Assembly: GCA_014607495.2 (NCBI GenBank)
Contig: CP053161.1
Coordinates: 13,587,115-13,651,114 of the forward strand
Length of the DNA: 64,000 nucleotides
Reading direction: 5' to 3'
Source of the DNA: Carposina sasakii
Taxonomy: Eukaryota; Arthropoda; Insecta; Lepidoptera; Carposinidae
Shown here: piece after piece, positions 36,101-45,100 of the stretch
How the letters are laid out: the number at the start of each line of letters is the position of its first letter
How positions within the stretch are numbered: the stretch's first letter is position 1
Made by a program: the position numbers and the translations under genes
The notes under the pieces: model-generated
What the model was told of the DNA's origin: nothing
Seen by the model: the letters and a program-made list of their open reading frames with translations, nothing else
The model's database searches: none

Positions 36101-39100
36101 CTACAGAAGCTTCTAAGATCAAAGATTTCATTGGCGGACGGAGTACCACAGATTCAGATAAATGTATATCTCCACTAAAGGCCCTAGCTTTGTTTGTGTC
36201 GATGAACCTTTCAAAATGGCGTTATATGACTTTACGGGATTTTCATGCTAAAGAAGGAGTAGCTCAATATCCCAGTTATTACATGCTTCTGAAAGAAAAA
36301 AAGAAATGTTACCCAAAACAAGAAGACGTTACAATTACTGAACACTCTGCTAAAATCAAATTGCAAGCGTTGCTAGACCTTACTACGACAAGACTTCTAC
36401 AAACCCAAAACCTCTCTACCACTGAGGAGAAAAACCTGGTGCTCGTGAGCAAATGGGGCTTTGACGGTGCTTCGGATCAAAGTGTTTACCACCAGAAAAC
36501 AAGTGAAACTGAGGAACGAATTTCGCCAGTGTATTTGTTGCAAGTCTTGTACCAATCCGGCTCACATCCGAAACTGGCCAAATAATTTGGGAAAATGAGC
36601 GGCCCTCGTCAACATCTCTTTGTCGACCAATCCTAATCAAGTTCATCAAAGAAACAAAAGAAAATGTTCAAATGGAGATGTCTGAATTCGAAGAAGAGAT
36701 TAAGCTTCTGCAACCTACTAAGAGCGATGACGTAAGTGTAAAGCACCAGTTGCATTTGACGATGATAGATGGTAAGATTCACTCATACATATCAGGCACA
36801 GCAGCATCAGTGTGCGACATTTGCAAAGCGCGTCCAAATGAGATGAACGACATTAGTAAAGTAAGAAGCAAGCCAGTGCACGAAGACATGTTTAAATACG
36901 GACTTAGCTCGCTCCATGCATGGATCCGGACCATGGAGTGTTGTCTTCACATCGCATACAGATTAGACATAAAATCATGGCAAGCTAGAGGTGATGAAGC
37001 AAAGAAGAATGTTGCTGAAAGAAAATCAGCAATTCAAGAAAACTTCAAAAAAGAAACTGGAATGCGTCTTGATGTTGTCAAGCAAGGGAGTGGAACCACC
37101 AACACCGGTAATTGTGCTAGAAGTTTTTTTGAAAACCCAGAAAAATCTGCTTAATTAACCGGATTAGATGCGAGACTTTTAAGAAGGCTAGCTGTCATTT
37201 TACAGTGTATATCTTCAGGAGAGAAAACTCGACATTGACAAATTTCGTATGTTCTGTAATGACACTACTTTGCTCTACGTGGAATTATATCCATGGTTTT
37301 ATATGCCGTCTAGTCTCCACAAATTGCTGGTCCATGGGCCAGATGTCATTGAGAACTTTTCAATGATGCCTATCGGCTTTTTGTCCGAAGAAGCCTCGGA
37401 GGCACGAAATAAAGAATTTAGAAAGTACCGCGAAGGACATTCAAGAAAACATAGCAGTGTCTCGTGTAATGAAGATGTACTACACAATCTTTTATTATCT
37501 TCTGATCCGGTTCTTACAAGTATTCGCCCAATGTATAACAATTTATTAAAAAATCTTGTTTCTCAGAATTTTATGAACTGATTATATCCGAGACAGGTAA
37601 ATTTAATTTTGTCGATATAAACGAGTTAATCGAAATAGACTCCGCATCAGAATTGATCGATGATGATTGTGAAGACGATTCATAAATAAATTAAAATTTT
37701 AATTAAAATAAATATAAATAAATAATTTTTTTATTACAGTTTAATAAAAAGATCTCATTCGTGTAACTAGGGTCTTTTCTCTCTGTGTTTATAGACATTT
37801 TTAGTTAAATTTATCTGTACTATTTTATAGATTTATAATGCATGTTGTGCTTTTCGTATTTTTTGAATTTTATTAAATAAATACTACCACTTACAATTTT
37901 AGTGTAATTTAGTTCTCAAACCATTTGACCTACATTTTGGACATGTCAAAAATCAAAATTACAAGATCACTTTCATTGTAGTGTTCAGTATGGAACTTTT
38001 TCGTATATAAAAATAGACATCTCTATGTACCGCAGAAAGTGCACGTTTGGCGCACTATGTGTGTTAGCATTAATTGTAGTTCTCTCAAATATAAACACAA
38101 TACCGAAGACCGCAACTTGAAACGAGGCCGGAATCAAGAGATATGTAAGTAAGTTTGACCATTTCCATAGTAAGAAGATACTATTTCTCAATTATCTCCT
38201 CAAATATAACAGTTACAAAAAAACTTTAAATAATAACTTTCAAAGACATTGATCTACCAAACAAGATGGCATAATTAGTTTCTCAAGATTCACCAATTTT
38301 ATTTTTTGGATGCGAATGTCCAGCACCTCCCATACATTGGAACCACTGTGCGTCGCTTACAGTCAATTATTTCCGAATCTATTAGACCGATTAAGTTGAA
38401 ATTTGGTACACATATCAATTCCTGTGACCCAAACACAGAGGTGTGACGTGAGCAGATGAAATCTGTATATGGGGGGTCATTTTTGGGGGGGAAGGGGAAA
38501 ATTAAAAAAAAAAAATCTGAAAACTGCATCGTGTGGCATATCAAATGAAAGGTCTTGTTGAGAAGATCTTAAATGTATTTTTTTGTAATTTTAAAATAAA
38601 TAGTTTCCAAGTTATTCAAGAAAATAGACGAAAATTGACCATTCCCCCCCCCCCTTATCTCCGAAACTACTGAAGCTAAAATTTTGATAAAAATACAGAA
38701 ATTAGTTTTCTCCTTATAGATTATAGGAAAACCTATAAGAAGTCCATGATATTAAAATAACATGGTAAATCACTCAATATTGTGCGTACCAACTTTTTGT
38801 CAGATTTAAAAAAACATGATAGGTAACATCGTACGGAACCCTCTTCACGCGAGTTCAACTCGCACTTGTCGGCTTTTTTTTTACATAAATCCATCTGAAA
38901 TGGGTTAACAAACACCTTTTTATTCTAAGATACCATGACAAAATGTTATAATGTTAGTTTTGTAGGTACATACATATGTACTTTACGCATCAAACGAATA
39001 CATTGCTTGCAATAAAATGACAGTACTTTTTCATATATTTTTTGTCGTTTCCCTGGGTTGGTTCCATAGAAGAAAATGATCGTAACCTTACAAAGAATAC

Positions 39101-42100
39101 GAGGTATTAAAAAAAACATTGTTGTCTTTATACACCCTGTATAGCATTATTTTAAGGCATAATCCGTATGTGAGATCTTAAAGCGAACATTAAGCTGACG
39201 ATAATTGTATTGTAGTAAGTATTTATAGAGTATCCAAGGGGCTTCATCCCAAGCCAACATCGGTACGCGAACCAGCAAAAACGTTATCAGTGTAGCAAAT
39301 TGTATTAACCACTAACGACACTGTTTCCATTACATTATTTAATGTTATGAAACATAATTATAAATGTTATGCCGTTTGTAATACTATTTTGACTAGTCCA
39401 GGAATTATCGGTATCGCCTTGACCATACGAAAATCAATTACACCTCGACCACTAAAAACCTCGAAAACATACATTATTTCATACATCTGATAAGAGCTCG
39501 CTACGTTGTATGGCACAATATCCATAGCACATAAACTCGGCCCATTCATAAATAGCAATACGATATTTTGTTATTACAAAATACATGGTATTTTTCGTCA
39601 TTTTACCAAACGTGGTCGATATTTTCTGTACTATATTTTGGATGAAGATATAACATAAATCTCCTGACCCTCGTTCTGTGCTGATGCAATTTATTAGAAT
39701 ACATCAGCTGCATCTCCTTCCGTGCATGTCGTAAGAGTCGAATAAGAGCTCGGGATTTCTCTCGGGCAATAAGTCAGGGGACAGTAGGCTTTTCTCGCAC
39801 CGAAAAACGCTACAATCGACTCGCAAGCACAATCTATGAGATATGACAGTGTGACGATGGCGTTACGGGCTATCGAGAGGTTCTTGCTCAGGGATTTGGT
39901 ATCTCTTTCTATGTTCGTGCTTGCCCTTTAGATGTAAATGTTATGTCATTGACCCCGCTATGCTAAAAGCTGTAGGATGTCCTTTATGATCCTGCAATTC
40001 TGTTTATCCTATTTCGGAGACACAGCCATGTGTATGTATAGATAGATCACCAAGCCACTCATAGGGAAAATCATTTATTGAACCTCTAGCAAAACGAGAA
40101 AGCAATGATAACTATACAGCGCTTTGTCTATCTAAAATCATAAACAATAACATTTATTCTACGAGTTTTATCTTAACTCAATACATTGATTAAAAATTAT
40201 TTATTGTACTGTCGTGACATTTGTAAGTCTATATTCGATTCGTAGGTATGCGAAAAGGTTGACGCGCGCGCCGCGATCGCGCGCTCCTCAGTATTATGTA
40301 CAGACTTAAGAACATTCAGAGGTAATATTAAATTGGTTTTTATTTTTGTATGAAAGTAAAATGTGACAAATCATCAAAACTCGTAGAACAAATGTTGCTG
40401 TTTATAATGGTAGCTACCTAGTCTTGCGAGGTTATTGATGTTTTAAAATTAACTCTATATACTCGTACTTACTGCACAAAATTATAGTTAAAATTATCTA
40501 GTAGGTAATGCTTAGTCTACCACTGTCAATCGAACTATATTTTTTTATTCCAGCATTAGAGACAGTCAGCCAGCAGAGCCGCGTGATATTCTCATGCATC
40601 TCCGACAGTCTCTCGACCTTCGGGGCGGCTTTCTTCGGGCTCATCGCCTGGAAGATCCCCTACTGGAGATACATGATGCGAGCGATATACGCGCCGCTGC
40701 TCGTCGTGGTCTTCTACATATTCCTGGTGGACGAGGGTGTGAGATGGCTGCTGGCTCACAACAAGAAGGATGAAGCAGTGAGGATACTGAATAAAGTTGC
40801 CAAAGTTAATAATATCACGCTTTCGAATAAAGCTAAGGAGATGCTTCAGAGGATCACTGAGGAGAGGAGTAAAGCTGATCAGGTTTGTGTAATTTTTAAC
40901 TAGTAACACGTACCTAGTATTCTATAAATAAATATTCACACACTTCACAACATATTGACCTAGTCCCATACTAAGATCCCTGAGGTCTTGTGTCGTGGGT
41001 ACTAAGCAACGGTATATGAATACATAGATTTATAGAAACATCCATGACTCGGAAACAAACATCGATATTCATCACATCAATGTTTTCACCTACTGGGATT
41101 CGAACCCAGGACCTATGGCGTCGCAGGCAGGATCACTACCAACTACACCAATCGGCCGTCATACTAGTGTTGTAATGTTACAAAAAATAAGTGTTGAAAA
41201 GTTAGATCGCGGTGTTCAAACTCATCCAAATGAGAGGGTAATAAATCGTGAATTCGATTATATTTTTCATCACATAGTAGGTATAGATCATCATTTACAG
41301 CCCTGCGAAGTCCACTGTTGGACATAGGCCAATGTTGGGGGAGTAGGTATAGACACTTTACAAAAAATATATTATTTCAAGACTTTACCCTTTTTAACCC
41401 TATACTTGACAAAGATTTTTTTTATAAAAATTTGTGGATATTTTTATATTTATTGGGTCTTTTGAATACAGACAATATATAAAAAATATAAAAAAAATAA
41501 TTGCATGTATATTTTTGAAAATATAGCATGTGCCTTAAAATGCACATTGCCAGCTAGCTGAGTTATCACTGTCGAAAAAGGGTGTGCATTGAAATATACA
41601 TTGTCATGTGCAGGAGAACAATAAAACAGATTTTTTTTTCAGACAATTTTTTTTATTTATGCAAAATGTAACTCAAAACTATTAAATTTCTTTAGTATCA
41701 ACAATCACAGTTATTAAATAGAGACCAAAAATCAAGTCATCAACAACTGACTCAGCTTTGCCTTTATAGGCCAAGTCCACCTTTAAGAATTTATTGCTTA
41801 TAAACTAAGTACGAGTTAAATTCAACGTAAACAGTTACAAAATTTCTGTAAATATTATAAATGCAATAATAAGAGATCAATATATCAGTCAAATCTACCA
41901 TAATTACTATTTGACGTCTGAAATCCGTTGATCTCAGACATCAAATAGTAATAGAACATGGTGATGCTAAAAATTATAATAAAAATAAAATTGGTGTCAC
42001 ATCAATTAGCTGGACTTTGTGTGATAATCATAGAAACAGTTACGACCTTCGACTAAACAAAGCCGCACATTGCACTTCACACAAGTGAATTTCGTTTGGC

Positions 42101-45100
42101 ATTTTATGCAATTCTTGCATCTACCTTTACTTGTAAAAGATGGCATGTGCCCAATTTGATCAAATCTACCACAATCAGATGTTTGAGGAGAAACAAAATA
42201 GGAACCCCTAGAAGAATTTGGCTTTTGCTTCGTTCTTTCAAAGGTGAGGAGTTCATTACTGACGTCAACTCGAAAATGCTTGAGTTTCAATCGTTTCGTA
42301 TCTTTATTTTCGCGACGATAGATGAGCCATGCATTATTGACGCATATATCAAGAACCTGTGAGAACAAAGGTATATACCAACGATGTGCTCTCATTTCTG
42401 TCCGGTACAATGCTACGAGCATGTCCGCTAAATCTACTCCTCCCATGCTAGTGTTATATTCCTTTACGATGTTGGGACACGTTACATATTGTCTAGTCTT
42501 TGTGCTTTTACAGTATCGCAATATCTGTTGTACCGGGTATGAGTCAGTGTAAGTGCTGGCTGTAGTAACACATTTGTTATCAAACCACTTCACTATCGCA
42601 ATTTTAGATTCATTCGAGACAACCTGGGCGAAAGATCCACGACCTCGTTTCTTCAAATTTTTATCAGTCGGTAGTTTAGCTGCAGCTCCACGAAGTCTAT
42701 TTTGTCTGATAGTCCCTAAAGCAAATATGCCATATTCTTTTCTCAAATGTTGCAACAATTCCAGAGACGTAAAAAAATTATCGAAATAGAGCACCGAACA
42801 AGGTTTTTGTTGAATTGATTGAGATAAAGCTAATACCACTTTTGCTGCTAAACCCATGGCATTTTCTTCATCAGTAAATACATGATTACGAAACGTATCT
42901 TCACCGCCGTAAACTAAAAAGTCATACACAATACCAGAGACTCCAGCACGAACAAAAATTTTGAAGCCCCATTTACGTGGCTTGTTCTGGATATATTGCT
43001 TACGACTACCAGCTCGTGTACCTTTATAAGGCACCATCATTTCGTCTATGCTAAAACGATTTTCCTCTTCAATTTTTAGGCAATTACGGCGTACACTATT
43101 CAAAAGTTGCCTTACTTTGAAATATCTGTCGCCGTCATCATGTAAATTATCTGCAAAGTGTAAATACCTTCGTATTTGTTGAAATCGTTTCAAGGGCATT
43201 ATATCAGCTATTTTATTGTAACGCAACTTTTTAGCCCAATAGTCTGTATAAGCTGGTAGTTTCACTATGCCCATTAATAATTGGATAGCAATAAAATCTT
43301 TAATTTCGTCTTTTGTGACATTCAATGGTGCACCTTTCATTTGCATATAATACAAGTTAGTTTGATGAAGCATTAATTCTATGAGATCGTTATCAAAGAA
43401 CATTAGAAAGTATTCTAAAGGAGACTTAATTGGCTGCGATGCTGATTGTATGAAAGTTTTATCTTCAATTTCTGCTTTACCCATAAATGTTTTTTTGCAA
43501 ACCCATTTTGTGTCTATTCGCTTCAGTCGCACCATTTTCTTTTTTACAATAACAGTTGTAGATTTTTTCTTCGATCGTGTAACACTAGAGGGAGATGCAA
43601 TATTACTTGGACCAGCTGACGGTGAAAATTGTGATGTGGCAAGTGTTTCGGTTAAGTTTGACGCACATGGAATTGGAACAGAAGCTAATATTGATGGTGA
43701 ATTTGGGCTTTGATTATGTATCATCTCGTTCACTGAAGAACTTACAGTTGTTAGACACGTAGTTTCTTCTTCACTATCTGATAGTAAATTAAGATTCTCT
43801 AATGAAGATGGTAGTGATGGAGGGTCTGAAGATATGTCAGAATTTTCAATGATCCTGTTTTTGACAATTTGGCGTGCATGGTGAAGTTCATCTTCCGAAT
43901 CATCACTTTTCTCTATGTCGGAACCGGCACCAGACTTAGGTACCAACGCCAAAATTTTTAAAGATCTTGTTGAAGGCTAGAACAATAAAAAAAAATCAAA
44001 TTAAACAAGGAAACAAACATTGAAATTCATAATAGTATTTTAAAAATAATATTCTATCTAACCTGGCAATGTGTCTACAAATGCACACAGCTTAGTACCA
44101 GTAAGTATGTTGAACAACTGGCAATGTGCATTTAAAGATACATGAAAGTTGAAGAAACAAAATTGCCTAGTAATCTCATTCAAATTGATGAAATATTTTA
44201 TTTATTTACAAGAATAACTCTTTATGTACTTATTTTATTCATTTTTATATTATTTCTGTAAGTAAATTATACGATTTCAATAGATTTTTACCTTGTATGT
44301 GGTAGACGCACGCGCACGCTCCGCCATCTTGCAATCTACTGACTGTCTTGAGTGTTGCCAGTTGTCATTAATATTTTTGTATGCAAAATAAGGATATGTA
44401 TTCTTGGAACTTGGGCAAAACTGGTAAACAACACGCGTAGTTAAGACTGCAGAATTTTAAAAAAAATGTGTGTACGTAGATGCACATTGTCAAGTATAGG
44501 GTTAAGGCAGTAATTGTCCCTAACTAGCTTGATAATGTAATCTACCTAATAGTTTTTAATATATTAACATATAATTTAGAAATATAACTCAATATTTTTG
44601 TTATATTTGTTATAATACATATTTCTTACGAAACTTGAACATAAAGCAGTCAACTAAATCATAACTTTCTTAGAATTTCTAACTTATCACTATGATTCAT
44701 CAATCATAATGCTGAAAAGAAACATTATTTTTTACGAACCGACTTATTTTGCCAAAACCAAATCAAGCTGCTTCTATTAAACTGGATTAATCCCGTGTTG
44801 ATAACATAGGCCTACGTCCAGCAGTAGACTGCAATAGGCTGATGTCGTGAGCCTAATATAAAGCCCTTTCATAAGGGTCGGTTCATATCTGACGGAACAT
44901 GCGTCGTGTAGTATCTGTCGCGTAATGCCAGGTCTAGAAAAACACTCGACCGTTCAATCGATGATACGAGTACGTTAGTGCGTTTGCCTGTATCTGGAGA
45001 TACACTCGACGCATATTCCGTCAGACATGAACCGACCCTTACACCCGTATAAAACAATTCTGCGTAGATAGTTTTATACTCTATATAATGTTTAGGTTTC

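Larger units (their letters stand above)
34759..38350 (+). mobile_element. Transib (RAG1-relative) DNA transposon, defective
   Basis: A 3592-bp element begins CACAGTGGTTCC and ends GGAACCACTGTG. It has inverted repeats of about 345 bp and a perfect 5-bp GC-rich target duplication CGTCG (34754-34758, 38351-38355). A CACWRTG start and 5-bp GC-rich duplications are Transib hallmarks, and the heptamer equals the vertebrate recombination-signal consensus. The internal transposase is recognisable but carries several disabling lesions. Confidence 0.92.
34684..38881. repeat. Repeat H split by Transib
   Basis: The left part, starting tttttagggttccgtacg, stops at 34758. The right part resumes at 38351 and ends at about 38881 (gttcaactcgcacttgtcgg). 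The same family is continuous at 20528-20938 and 48575-49003, although this copy is longer. Confidence 0.7.
34544..39139. mobile_element. Outer MITE of a three-level nest
   Basis: Termini caggacgtaaaaagacaac (34544) and gttgtctttatacaccctg (39139) are inverted relatives. Inward of them both ends share 'aatacytcgtattctttgtaa'. TA flanks both sides. Removing the inner repeat H and Transib leaves an element of about 400 bp. Confidence 0.65.

Noticed and set aside
42006..43952. Domesticated piggyBac-derived host gene
   Set aside because: Perfect terminal repeats, TTAA duplications and sub-terminal repeats show a complete transposon.
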